A stretch of 64,000 nucleotides of DNA from Ensifer adhaerens (GCA_900215285.1 OCMG01000001.1:62001-126000), one strand, 5' to 3'. Positions 53,911-63,091 are shown, numbered from the stretch's first letter. Notes: a model not told the origin generated them from the sequence alone. A program made the numbers and translations.

Positions 53911-55175
53911 GGCAGAAACGGCATCAGGACATTGCCCATGCCGCGCCGTATCTCTATGCAGTCACAACACAGACGCAGGGAAGGTACGCCGGGCATCGTC
54001 TGAGCGCCGTTCGCAAGGCGGTAGGACATGGCTGGCCGGTCGCCGCACGACGAGCAGACTTCTGGACTGTCTTCCGCAGTGACAACCATGCGCGACAATA
54101 CAGCGAGCTTGGGCTCGACGCGATCGACGATCGAATACCAATAGGCGCTGTGCGGCTCGATCTGCTCCAAGTGCTTCTTCAGATCGTCAGGATAGTGCTT
54201 CAACAGCCACGCACACGCGACCTCCCTGCGGATCTGATCGTTAAGCACAAGAGTTTCGTACAGGTCCACCAACATGCGGAAGGATTGACCGCCGTGCTGG
54301 TTCTCCAGCATCTGCAACTGGATGAGGTTGATGGAAAACCGCACGCCTCCGCTGTAAGCCTCGCTCACTGTACCTATGCAGTATTCACGTATGTCGGCCA
54401 TCTGCTCGGGCGCGGACATTGCTGCGATTAGGCTCTGGTCGTAGCGCCAAGGGTGAGCCGCTATTTCACCGCGCCACAGATCAAGGTAACCGCTCTCGCG
54501 CAGAACCTTTGCAATTTCCGGATCGGACTCAGGGTGCGTCACGAGTAAAGCATGGAGTTCGTTTAGGCTCTCCAAGTCCGGAACGAACGTACGAGCGACA
54601 TCAAGAATGGCTTTATGGGCCAGATGTGTATCTCGGATCGGGTTACGATTAGTTTCGAGCCAAAGCCATTCTTCCTCGGGCACGGCTTCGGTCTCTATAG
54701 GGATTTCCACCAGCAGGTGACTACGTCGTAAATCCTCCGGCGAGCAATAGTCTGCGTCGGGGACGAGATCGATGCCCGCGTTTCTGTAGACGCGGGCCAC
54801 TAGACGAGAGCAATATTGGCGCTTCGATCTCGGCTTTCGGACAGCAGCGACCGACCGCATGGCCTCCGGCACAGAATACCGAGCACCGATCTCGGCCCGC
54901 GCAAAATCGATTACATTTGAAAGAACCTCGCGGGGGAGAGCTTCCTTCAGGCGGAAATGGAAAACCTGCTCGTCATCCTCGAACAACTCCCGCTGCAGGT
55001 TGCGCGCCTGGACCCCGTCCGCAGTGGAATCGATAAACGAACCATGCTGCACGCAGATCATCGCGTGAGAAACGATGCCCCCCGTGCTGAAGCGGATCGA
55101 TTTGCTTATCTTTCCCGGTCGAGCCGTGAAGAGAATATCTCCAGGCTGAACACTGTTGATGCTGATGCGTTTCAT
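53907..55175 (-). CDS. Permuted papain-fold (YiiX/NlpC-P60-like) protein with C-terminal zinc ribbon
   Basis: The 422-residue protein starts at ATG 55175. Residues about 8-135 match circularly permuted NlpC/P60 (YiiX-type) cysteine peptidases: [20 protein letters not shown], the histidine H37 in [20 protein letters not shown], and the nucleophile C122 in [11 protein letters not shown]. The order His before Cys marks the permuted fold. A helical region follows. The C terminus has C374-x2-C377 and C403/C404-x-C406, a probable zinc ribbon. The family cleaves peptides, lipids or amide bonds. It is translationally coupled to the STAND nuclease, so it may be a second effector or a regulator. Its target is unknown. 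Confidence 0.8.
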   Translation of the reverse strand: MKRISINSVQPGDILFTARPGKISKSIRFSTGGIVSHAMICVQHGSFIDSTADGVQARNLQRELFEDDEQVFHFRLKEALPREVLSNVIDFARAEIGARYSVPEAMRSVAAVRKPRSKRQYCSRLVARVYRNAGIDLVPDADYCSPEDLRRSHLLVEIPIETEAVPEEEWLWLETNRNPIRDTHLAHKAILDVARTFVPDLESLNELHALLVTHPESDPEIAKVLRESGYLDLWRGEIAAHPWRYDQSLIAAMSAPEQMADIREYCIGTVSEAYSGGVRFSINLIQLQMLENQHGGQSFRMLVDLYETLVLNDQIRREVACAWLLKHYPDDLKKHLEQIEPHSAYWYSIVDRVEPKLAVLSRMVVTAEDSPEVCSSCGDRPAMSYRLANGAQTMPGVPSLRLCCDCIEIRRGMGNVLMPFLP

Positions 55176-55210
55176 TCCCCTCCTCCAAAGCCGGCCTGTA
55201 TCTATTGCTG

Positions 55211-55738
55211 CTAGTGCGGCCAGGACAATTGATCTCGCGGCAATCGATTGTCTGGATCGTGAACATGCACTTCATCATCTGCGATGAGATTGGCAGGAAA
55301 AATCACAAGATTAGTTCCGCCAGCGTGCCGTAGTGACGGAAAGAACAGCCCCCGAAGGCCAGCCGAAATGACCTTGTCCGCGAGCTTCCAAGACGGTGGA
55401 ACCTTTTTGTCAATGCGAGCAATTTTCCGCCATGCGCAGTCCCATTGAGCCCAGGCAACATCCCAATGAAGCGGATCGAAACCTTCCGACAGATCGGCCA
55501 CTTCGCTCAGCGTGATCCTGTACGCTGCAAGCGTAGCCGGCGGCGCGATGCTCGCAGCCTGTCGATATTCGTCCAGCGCGCTTTGGGGGGCCACGGATAG
55601 ATAGAGAGCCTCGACGCCGGGTCGATTAAAGTGACCGCCATCAACAGCGGCTCCGGCGCCGCTGGTGGGAAGAAACGCCCATTTCGGGGTCAGGTAGCGG
55701 TGAAAGACTGCATCCGGGCCAACGCGGATGATCTTCAC
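55211..55738 (-). CDS. RES-domain toxin
   Basis: The 175-residue protein is read from GTG 55738, overlapping the antitoxin stop by four bases (GTGA). RES features are VFHRYLTPKWAF near the start, DGGHFNRPGVEALYLSVAPQSALDEYRQ with the conserved glutamate E57, and GLFFPSLRHAGGTNLVIFP near the end. RES toxins (MbcT, Rv1989c) are NAD+ phosphorylases that deplete NAD+. It has the normal length. It is followed after 35 bases by the papain-fold gene, which places a toxin-antitoxin pair at the head of a defence operon. Confidence 0.9.
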   Translation of the reverse strand: MKIIRVGPDAVFHRYLTPKWAFLPTSGAGAAVDGGHFNRPGVEALYLSVAPQSALDEYRQAASIAPPATLAAYRITLSEVADLSEGFDPLHWDVAWAQWDCAWRKIARIDKKVPPSWKLADKVISAGLRGLFFPSLRHAGGTNLVIFPANLIADDEVHVHDPDNRLPRDQLSWPH

Positions 55739-56124
55739 CCGCGCGCTCCATTCTCCAGGTCCCGAATATACGCAAGAACAGCCTCTATCTCACCATCGGC
55801 TACAAGCTCGGCAGCCGTGCGGTGGCCATAATCGGCAATCGGTTCATTACGATACCAGTAGATTGCCTTCGCAAGATCGCCAGTCAGCTCGATGGCCGCA
55901 GAGATCGCCTTGATCATTTCCCGCATCCTGCCCTGCAGGCGTTCGGAGGAGGGATTGCGCAGGGTGTTGCGATGAACACCGGTCAATTCTGCAAGGTTCG
56001 CGACATTAACACCGAGCGCCTTCGACAGGCGAGACGGAGAAATGTAAGGTGTCCGCGGTTCCTGAAGGCTATCAACAAAGCCAGAAACAACTGCGTAGGA
56101 ATGTGCTGTCTGAGCCTGTGCCAT
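55735..56124 (-). CDS. MbcA/ParS/Xre-type antitoxin (DUF2384)
   Basis: The 129-residue protein starts at ATG 56124 behind GGAG. It has an N-terminal Xre-like helix-turn-helix (SPSRLSKALGVNVANLAELT, GVHRNTLRNPS) and the C-terminal DUF2384 region (AIYWYRNEPIADYGHRTAAEL, VADGEIEAVLAYIRDLENG) that plugs the RES toxin. It represses its own promoter; a perfect inverted repeat TGCACA-ata-TGTGCA lies 22 bases upstream. It is the first gene of the four-gene cassette. Confidence 0.9.
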   Translation of the reverse strand: MAQAQTAHSYAVVSGFVDSLQEPRTPYISPSRLSKALGVNVANLAELTGVHRNTLRNPSSERLQGRMREMIKAISAAIELTGDLAKAIYWYRNEPIADYGHRTAAELVADGEIEAVLAYIRDLENGARG

Positions 56125-56146
56125 ATCTAATCTCCGCTCAATATTA

Positions 56147-56161
56147 TGCACAATATGTGCA
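56147..56161. promoter_or_regulatory. Perfect inverted repeat at the antitoxin promoter
   Basis: TGCACA and TGTGCA separated by ATA lie 22 bases before the antitoxin ATG in an AT-rich stretch. Position and symmetry fit an Xre antitoxin operator controlling the whole cassette down to the STAND gene. The remaining 208 bases to the HNH gene hold no other gene. Confidence 0.6.
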
Positions 56162-56369
56162 CATTCTGGCGCACATCAAGCAAGGCCCTTGATAAATCAC
56201 GCCTCACGCGTCCTCGAACGGCGCCTTCAACGTTCACAACACTGCCATTTGGGCGCCCGCAGCGATTCACACTCAGCTAGGGCGGGTGGTCGTCGTCCGT
56301 AAATCACCAGGCTCATGTCCTCCCGAGGCTCTGTTATAAGTTGCTCTCAGGTGAACCGAGGGGATTCGC

Positions 56370-57953
56370 GTGGACGACATGACAGATTTCGATCCGGACG
56401 ACGATCACCGTCATTGGTCGGAGGTGCTGGTCTTTCCGCATCCCGCCAGGCTCGACGACATCGCCATGGATTACTATTTCCGCAGCTACGACGGCAAATG
56501 GAGCGAGCAAACGAAGCGGGCGATGAAGGAACTCGGTGCCAAAGGCCTCGAGTTAAACTCCAACTGGGCGTTAGAAAGTCAGATTTGGTCCTGCAGAGGA
56601 TGCGGGCGTCACAAGCGAGAAATTTTCCGGAAGTCATCGAACGGAATTCTTCTCGCCAAGCTCGAACTGCACCACGACCATTTGTGGGATGAAGGCCTCC
56701 GCAGGGCCGAGAAGCTACTCGGACCGGACTGGAGAGAGAATCTGATGGACGGTGCGACGATCGTTCTCGACACGATCCGTACCCTTGTCGTCCGCTTTGA
56801 CGAGGCCCTCGTCTGCTCGGAATGCAACGCAGCTGACGGCAAGGCGAAGACGGCGGTGGGCACCAATCCGAATTTCAGCTTCGCGGCTGCGGAGATCGCA
56901 ACCTTCGTCAAGGCGACGCCTCACCAGGACCACGAGATCGATATCGGAGCCGCGAAGGCGGCCTGGGAGGCGGAGCGGCCGAATTTCGAACGACGTCTTG
57001 CCATCCTCAACATGTTGCTCGGCGACCTCGCCGCCGGGCATCTACAGCGTCGAATCGAGGGGAGGCTGCGTATCGACCGACGAATGTTTCAGCGCGTCGG
57101 ACAGACCGAGATACTCTACGATGCTTTCAGCAGGTCTGCAAAGGGCACTATCAACGCTGGACTCTTACAGTCGATGCGCAGCGACTTCCTTGCTCGCTCG
57201 GTGCAGAAAGACTTTGTCAGGAGGGAACGCCAGAAGACGGCCGTACGGCATCCGACCGACGAGGAATACCAAAACTATGTCCCCGAGAAAGTCGCAGGGA
57301 AATGGAAGGAGACCGGCGACGACTGGGCGTGTCCCTGTTGTGCGCGCGGGAAAAGGTCTCTGATCAGGTTAAGTTCGAAGAAGAAGTGGACGGGGAATAT
57401 CCGCGCCGTCGCCCAGTACGAAATCCTTCTCGACAAGGACGAGATAGCGCTGCGGGAAAGATTATTTCCCCGCTTTCCGAACGACCTTCACCTTCAGCCG
57501 ATGCACTGGCTCGACGTCTGCTCCGACTGCGCCGACATCGGAACCCAGCTCAGTCAGTCGCGACGCGATTTGGCCGACATCTATCTCACGATCGAGCAGA
57601 TGAGGGCGAGCCTTCGCGAAGTCGCCGACAACATGGCGCACGTGATTGACTTCGATCTGGCTGCCGAAATGTCAGGCTCGAACTGGCGGTACCGTCACGC
57701 TAGGGAGGCCGTGTCAGCGTTCGCCGCTCTCCGAAACACTTTCCGGACGCAGATGGAACACGCCGCCGATCCTGAGTATCTTAGGATGAACCCCTACCTT
57801 CGCCAGGACACCTTCTTGAGGCTCGACCGCATCCTAGAATGGGACCACCGGATCGACGACCCCCAGCAGCGTAAAGATATCATGACAATGTTCAAAAACG
57901 GCGACTACGGCCTTTTGCTGACCTGGCGGGAACCACACAGTGAGAACTTTTAA
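56370..57953 (+). CDS. HNH-type zinc-finger nuclease candidate
   Basis: The 527-residue protein is read from GTG 56370 (GAGGGGA site; ATG 56379 is in frame). It contains a long treble-clef-like module: C75-x2-C78, the L-E-L-H101-H102-D-H104 motif and C149-x2-C152-N153 with K158, which fits HNH nucleases with a DHH/LEHH-type active site. A second pair of cysteine knuckles lies near residue 322 (ACPCC) and residue 383 (VCSDCAD). No exact family was recognised. It is divergent from the RES/STAND cassette and convergent with the nuclease at 58423, so it may be a stand-alone defence nuclease. Confidence 0.65.
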   Translation: MDDMTDFDPDDDHRHWSEVLVFPHPARLDDIAMDYYFRSYDGKWSEQTKRAMKELGAKGLELNSNWALESQIWSCRGCGRHKREIFRKSSNGILLAKLELHHDHLWDEGLRRAEKLLGPDWRENLMDGATIVLDTIRTLVVRFDEALVCSECNAADGKAKTAVGTNPNFSFAAAEIATFVKATPHQDHEIDIGAAKAAWEAERPNFERRLAILNMLLGDLAAGHLQRRIEGRLRIDRRMFQRVGQTEILYDAFSRSAKGTINAGLLQSMRSDFLARSVQKDFVRRERQKTAVRHPTDEEYQNYVPEKVAGKWKETGDDWACPCCARGKRSLIRLSSKKKWTGNIRAVAQYEILLDKDEIALRERLFPRFPNDLHLQPMHWLDVCSDCADIGTQLSQSRRDLADIYLTIEQMRASLREVADNMAHVIDFDLAAEMSGSNWRYRHAREAVSAFAALRNTFRTQMEHAADPEYLRMNPYLRQDTFLRLDRILEWDHRIDDPQQRKDIMTMFKNGDYGLLLTWREPHSENF

Positions 57954-57958
57954 TACGC

Positions 57959-58298
57959 TTGTGCCAGAGTGGCCAATCTCAAACTGGAGAAGCGATTACG
58001 GATTTCACCGCGCTCGTGGAAGAGCACGGCACGCTTGGGCTTATACGCGGCTCCGTCCTCGTTGCGTCCGGCCAGGCAAGCCGCCCATAGGACTGAAGAT
58101 GCTGCGATCGGGTTCAAGCTTCCCGGATGTCTGCAGATCATCGGCATAACCAGTGAAGTACGCAACAATATCCTGGCCAGGGCCGACCAAGTGGTCGCCG
58201 AACTCTGCCGCAACGAGCACGATGCTGGCCGCATGGAGGATTACTCCAGGATGTGTGAGTTCCCGTTTATCGAGCTGCTACACGAGTTCGTCTCTTGA
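57959..58298 (+). pseudogene. Broken small gene, two frames
   Basis: From a possible TTG start at 57959 one frame reads CQSGQSQTGEAITDFTALVEEHG, then TLGLIRGSVLVASGQASRP, and stops at 58090. Another frame then reads AIGFKLPGCLQIIGITSEVRNNILARADQVVAELCRNEHD in parts and ends LHEFVS at 58298. Together they look like one protein of about 110 residues disrupted by an indel near 58085-58100. No family is recognised. It overlaps nothing and follows the HNH gene by a few bases, so it may have been its partner. Confidence 0.4.
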
Positions 58299-58422
58299 AT
58301 TCAAATATTGCGTTCGGGCAGGTACGTCCAAGCGCAGAGCTGGCGCCAGGCCGGAGACTTAGCGTATCCGACGACGAGCGGGTGCCGCGCCAGATGCGTG
58401 AAGGCGGCCGTCGCTCACAGAT

Positions 58423-59655
58423 TTAGGCCACAGTGAAACGCCGGAGTTTCTGGCGAAGCATTGGCAAAGTCATTGGCTCATCAAATCGAATCTCGACAAG
58501 TTGGACCGAATTTTGCTCGCAGAGACTTCTCTTCAATGCATCGCGTTCCATGTTCCGTTTCAGCGCCATTTCTCCTCCGAATGCAGCAATGGCTCTGTAG
58601 TGCTGCTCACCATGGTGTTCCAGAGCAAGGCCGATGGCGGGCAGATACACGTCTAATCGTTGGCGCCCCAGCCACGGGGGCGACGCCTCCCTTAGGATAA
58701 CTTGGTCGGGAAATAGCTTTTTCAGCAGACTGTACATTTCCGCCTCCCTCACCCATCGGCTAAGACCAAGAGTGTGCTGGACTTCGGAACGCGCAGTGGG
58801 CTTGTCCATTCCAGGCATCAACATCAGCTGATCGATATACGGCGCGATAAACTCCCCAATATCATCACCGTAGAGTTTAGCAGCAGCCTCCGGTCCCGAG
58901 CGACGGGCGATACACAGGTGGCATATTTCGTCGATGTAGGTCGCATCCGACAACAATCGAACAACCTGATGGGTCCATGCGCCTGAATGAGACGCAATAC
59001 GCATAGCCTCTGATATCATTTTGCCATGGGCCGGGCGTGCGCATGAACAGAAACAACGCTCCCCGGTAATCAAATGGTCAAATGCAACAAACTCAAAGCC
59101 CTCGATCCCGAACTCATAGCCTTGCGTACGCGGCCCAGGTCGAGGGTTCGCGACCAGCGGCTGCTCAAGGGGAATCGCCTCCATCATTTTCTTGGTTTCA
59201 AGAAACATGCTGGGCGGAATCGTCACGTGGTTCAGACGCAGGATGTGGTTTGTTTGCGTTTTTAGCTGCTTCGACCAAAGTCGATGTGACATCAGCCCCG
59301 CAGGGCCATAATTTATGGGACTGAGTTGCAAACCCTGCGTGTCAATCTCAACGGCGTCAACCATGGTCTCTTTGGTTGTGGAAAAGGCCAGCTCGACATA
59401 CCAGGTTTCGTATCCGATGTCCGCAAGCCGCGCCAAGGATGCACAGCGCTCCTTGAAATACATCGCGTGAAGCTTTACCGAGGGAATCTTGCGGAGCGCA
59501 AAAGCTGCTTTCTGCTGAAGATTTTCGACGAGAATTTGTGTCAGCAGTTGTTCGACGGCATCTACCGGCCTCACGCCCACGGTAGCGACCTTGAGAGCCA
59601 GCGCTTCGGCAAATTCCCTTTCGGAAAAACCGAAGGAAAGCCGGCCACTCCTCAC
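58423..59655 (-). CDS. Zinc-finger / DUF559-like (PD-(D/E)XK) nuclease candidate
   Basis: The 410-residue protein is read from GTG 59655 (GAGG site). The middle has cysteine pairs (CFCSCARPAHG, then CHLCIARR) fitting a zinc finger. The C-terminal 100 residues resemble the Vsr/DUF559 endonuclease fold: LGRQRLDVYLPAIGLALEHHGEQHY contains the D and E-H-H residues, followed by a helix with RDALKRSLCEQNSVQLVEIRF. It lies 51 bases after the subtilase gene, on the same strand. This gives an ATPase-protease-nuclease order. The first 200 residues are not recognised. Confidence 0.65.
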   Translation of the reverse strand: MRSGRLSFGFSEREFAEALALKVATVGVRPVDAVEQLLTQILVENLQQKAAFALRKIPSVKLHAMYFKERCASLARLADIGYETWYVELAFSTTKETMVDAVEIDTQGLQLSPINYGPAGLMSHRLWSKQLKTQTNHILRLNHVTIPPSMFLETKKMMEAIPLEQPLVANPRPGPRTQGYEFGIEGFEFVAFDHLITGERCFCSCARPAHGKMISEAMRIASHSGAWTHQVVRLLSDATYIDEICHLCIARRSGPEAAAKLYGDDIGEFIAPYIDQLMLMPGMDKPTARSEVQHTLGLSRWVREAEMYSLLKKLFPDQVILREASPPWLGRQRLDVYLPAIGLALEHHGEQHYRAIAAFGGEMALKRNMERDALKRSLCEQNSVQLVEIRFDEPMTLPMLRQKLRRFTVA

Positions 59656-59706
59656 GAAACTGCCTCGATTGCAGGGGTAATTGCAGATTCGGAAGACGTC
59701 GACCTA

Positions 59707-61965
59707 CTAAATCTCATTCGAGACCTCGATGTCTTGGTTCAAGACCGCGCTTTCAACGAAGTTTCCAAGCGCACGAGCTGTCGAGTCATAGATCGACTTC
59801 TCTCCATCAGCGCTCGAAAGCGTGAGTACGAAAGCCACTTCTTGCGGCCCAGCCTGACTGTGATGCGTCCACCCAAATTGGTAGAGGTCGCGCATGTAAA
59901 CGCGCGCATATAGCCGCATATGCGACCCGGAAAAGCCGAGCCCACTGCTTTTGGTAAAATCCCGGCAATGCCTTCTGATCGGTTGCCATTTTCGCAGCTC
60001 TTCACGAGCGTCGTTCTCCGGCAGTGTCGACTCCTTCATTGAACCAAGAAGGGAGGGCCATTTCTTTGGCCCAGTAGGGTACATCAAAGATGTCTCCAAC
60101 CGAGAGGCGAAATAATTCGCGCCGCCGAACGGCGAAACGAGGGGTCGCAGCACGGCGGTCAGGCTGGCGCGCCCGAACAACTTTCCATCTCGCACCAGCT
60201 CGGGAGGGATGGGAATATCGTTCCAGTAGTATGCGGTTCCCGGCTCGAGTTGTGCCCGCCACGCAAGCGTGACGCTGCCGGGCGCGCAGGTCCAAGGAAG
60301 GTGGCCTTGATACGGCGTTCCCCAACCGAGGTTGGGATCGTGCTCGCTGCGTTCCGCTGAATTGATGAGGAGAGCCTTAACCAGATCCGGCGTTGGTTCA
60401 CGTAAGCTATCGAAAGTGTGGGCTGCCAAAGACGATACCAACGGCGTTGCGTAACTGCTTCCCGTATCGACAACTCCACCCAGCATCCTGAGATTTGAAA
60501 ACCACGATAAGTCCGGTTTCATCATCCCATCGGGGCCAGGACCGGGCAGGCAGGCAGGGCAACGGTCTCCAGGCGTTCCATCCGGGAGCGCCTGACGGCC
60601 ACCCACGACAATCGCCGCTTCGCAATCAGCTGGCGGATTGGGCCGGGAATTGTTGCCCGGGCTGACATTTCCAACAGAGATCACCGGGAGGAAGCCCGCC
60701 GATCTCGCCAAGAGGCTGATTTCATGCCCAAGAACGCTCACTTCTGAGGGGTCTAAGCCGATGCCATCTTGATTGGCGGAAATATTCCAGACGCGTGCCT
60801 CTGGATAAAGACGTGCAACCTCCGTCAGGTAGTCAACCAACTCACGCTCATCAAAACGACGGTTTGCGTTCTTATGGGGGACCGCCTGAACCGATCCAAT
60901 GCGGCAGTTCAGCTGCGGCAACAATCGATTATTATTCCAGGCGTGGCCATGGACAACGAGCGAGCTGACACAGTTGCCATGAAGCTTATCAGCTTGGGCA
61001 TTCGTCACGAAAGGCGTTGCCTTGAAGGCTTCAGCTGCGCTGTAACTTTTCGCATGCAGTCCCCCGTCCACGACAACGACGACGGGTGCGTTTTGATCGA
61101 CTACCGGCGCAGGAGGCTCAGCTCCTTCGCCAGGGGCCGCCACTCTGATGGGCCGCACAGGATCGATTCGATAGGAAGCACCGGAGGCGATTAGCTGCCG
61201 CAATCCTTCTTTGTTCGGAATACGAACCGTGGCTCGGCCGACGCCGGTGTTTCGGTAATCCCGCATGGCCCTTGCTATGCTGGATTGTCGCGGCGTCGTT
61301 AAAGCGCGCGGTTCTTCCGCTTCCTCGGATGTGCCTAGCGTCAACCGTACACTCGTGAAAGTCGGCAATACCAACCTCTCATTGGCAAAGCCCTGAATAC
61401 GCTCCAGGATCTCTACCTTGGCATCACGATCACGAAAAGGAGCAAGCCAGACCACGAACAAACGTCCATCGTCGTCCTCCGGCGCGGAATTCCAGAGCTC
61501 ATTGACTGACCGGCCGCGCAATCGACTTTTCGCATCAAATCGCTCTAGGGACGAAACTCGCGATATGTCTGCTTGCACCGCATAGCCGACCGGACGTTGG
61601 ATCGCGTCGAGAAGGCGAGGCAACTGCTTGATGTCGGCCTCGATCAAATAACCGCTTGGAAGGGGTGCAACCAGCCTGCAGCCCTGACGCTGGGAGAAGA
61701 GGTCGTCTGGTGTGTGTGTCGGAGCGAGCGAATCTTCGGTAAACATCCGAACTACGAGGTGAGTTAGCCCCGAATATGTCGGCAACTCCGCGCGGTGCTC
61801 ATAGATATCGCGTGTTTCGCTCGCAAGAACTTCCTGCTGTCGGCCGAGGCGCTCCGTGACGATACTTTCAATGCCCTTGCCGCGCCCTGTAGGACTCCGG
61901 AGCGCAGGGTCCATTTGAAGGCTCAAAACAGGATAGAGAAGGGGCTGGTCTTGAACTTCCGCCAT
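59707..61965 (-). CDS. S8-family serine peptidase (subtilase), cytoplasmic
   Basis: The 752-residue protein starts at ATG 61965 behind GGGGAGG, two bases after the ATPase stop. It has no signal peptide. The catalytic triad is visible: D300 in VVVVDGGLH, H329 in KLHGNCVSSLVVHGH, and S504 in GSSYATPLVSSLAAHT, with the oxyanion N433 in ISVGNVSPGN. A 290-residue N-terminal region precedes the protease and a beta-rich region follows. Intracellular subtilases next to a AAA+ ATPase recur in bacterial defence-like loci. The ATPase may hand it substrates or control it. Confidence 0.88.
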   Translation of the reverse strand: MAEVQDQPLLYPVLSLQMDPALRSPTGRGKGIESIVTERLGRQQEVLASETRDIYEHRAELPTYSGLTHLVVRMFTEDSLAPTHTPDDLFSQRQGCRLVAPLPSGYLIEADIKQLPRLLDAIQRPVGYAVQADISRVSSLERFDAKSRLRGRSVNELWNSAPEDDDGRLFVVWLAPFRDRDAKVEILERIQGFANERLVLPTFTSVRLTLGTSEEAEEPRALTTPRQSSIARAMRDYRNTGVGRATVRIPNKEGLRQLIASGASYRIDPVRPIRVAAPGEGAEPPAPVVDQNAPVVVVVDGGLHAKSYSAAEAFKATPFVTNAQADKLHGNCVSSLVVHGHAWNNNRLLPQLNCRIGSVQAVPHKNANRRFDERELVDYLTEVARLYPEARVWNISANQDGIGLDPSEVSVLGHEISLLARSAGFLPVISVGNVSPGNNSRPNPPADCEAAIVVGGRQALPDGTPGDRCPACLPGPGPDGMMKPDLSWFSNLRMLGGVVDTGSSYATPLVSSLAAHTFDSLREPTPDLVKALLINSAERSEHDPNLGWGTPYQGHLPWTCAPGSVTLAWRAQLEPGTAYYWNDIPIPPELVRDGKLFGRASLTAVLRPLVSPFGGANYFASRLETSLMYPTGPKKWPSLLGSMKESTLPENDAREELRKWQPIRRHCRDFTKSSGLGFSGSHMRLYARVYMRDLYQFGWTHHSQAGPQEVAFVLTLSSADGEKSIYDSTARALGNFVESAVLNQDIEVSNEI

Positions 61966-61966
61966 G

Positions 61967-63091
61967 CTATGCCTCCCCATCCTGTTGCTTCAAATATGCA
62001 TAAATGGCTTGCCGTGACACACCAAGGATGCGGGCGGTATCCGCGCCCGCAATACCGTGTTTCTCCTTCAATGCCATCGCCACCTGCCGCTTTTGCTCGG
62101 CGTCCAATGGCTGCCGTTGGACAGGGGCGGTCCGCCCTGAGCGGGGCTCTAACAGAGCCGCAATGACGGCTCCAAAATCGATGTCACGCGAATCATGAAC
62201 CGCATGACGCCGTGCTGACAAGCTCATCGTTTCGATATCGGCCCCCGATAGTCCTGCTGACACTGTAGCAAACAGTTCGGCGCGACCATCTTCATCTTTA
62301 TCCTCAAAGAGAAAATGCCGCCACAGATCGGCACGGACGCTTTCCTCCGGAAGCCCAAGATCTATTTTGTAGGGGAATCTTCTCCAGATCGCAGGGTCGA
62401 GAAGGTGGGCATGATTGGTTGCAGCAACCACGATCGAACTCGGGTCCAGCCCATCAAGCGCTTGAATGACGGTATTGACCACACGCTTGAGCTCGCCCAG
62501 CTCGTGTCGATCGTCCCGCAGTTTTGCAACAGCATCCATTTCATCAAGAAATAGAACAGCGTTCCGCGCCGGTACGAAATCAAAAACGGAGCGAATATTT
62601 TTTGCCGTATCGCCGAGCAGCGAGGATATCACGGAGTCGAGCCGGACGACGTAGAGCGGTCGTGACAACTGTGCAGCGATGTGCCCGGCAAGAAGAGACT
62701 TACCTGTTCCCGGTGGGCCGGAGAGCAGAAGCCCTAGTCGCGACGCCAATCCTTTGGCACTCAAGTCATCAATGCGACGGGCATCCGCGATGAAATCGCT
62801 GAACACGCGCCAACCGCTTTCATTCAGGAAAACAGGTGTATCGGGCCAAGTCTGCTCTTCGACAAGCGGCAAGCGGGATTTAGAGTCAACAGGCAGGGAT
62901 TCCATGTAACCAGACGCCTTCAAAGGTACCCCCCTCTTCCGAACCAGCGCCTTGAGTTCCTTGGCAATGGAAGTCTCACCATTCTTGTCGAGGTCTCGCG
63001 CGAGCGCATTCGCGGCTCTGCGTACGCGCGTGTAGTCAGCGGATAGCGCCGCATCGGCTAACTCCAGCACATTTTTCATCTCTATGGTCAT
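61967..63091 (-). CDS. AAA+ ATPase with C-terminal helix-turn-helix, partner of the subtilase
   Basis: The 374-residue protein starts at ATG 63091 (GGAG site). It has a helical N-terminal region, then a classical AAA domain with Walker A GPPGTGKS (125-132), Walker B VLFLDEMD (179-186), sensor 1 N226 and arginine fingers near 237-238. The C terminus (TARILGVSRQAIYAYLKQQ) looks like a helix-turn-helix. It is first in the operon and is followed at once by the subtilase. It may act as the sensor or unfoldase of the cassette. Confidence 0.88.
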   Translation of the reverse strand: MTIEMKNVLELADAALSADYTRVRRAANALARDLDKNGETSIAKELKALVRKRGVPLKASGYMESLPVDSKSRLPLVEEQTWPDTPVFLNESGWRVFSDFIADARRIDDLSAKGLASRLGLLLSGPPGTGKSLLAGHIAAQLSRPLYVVRLDSVISSLLGDTAKNIRSVFDFVPARNAVLFLDEMDAVAKLRDDRHELGELKRVVNTVIQALDGLDPSSIVVAATNHAHLLDPAIWRRFPYKIDLGLPEESVRADLWRHFLFEDKDEDGRAELFATVSAGLSGADIETMSLSARRHAVHDSRDIDFGAVIAALLEPRSGRTAPVQRQPLDAEQKRQVAMALKEKHGIAGADTARILGVSRQAIYAYLKQQDGEA

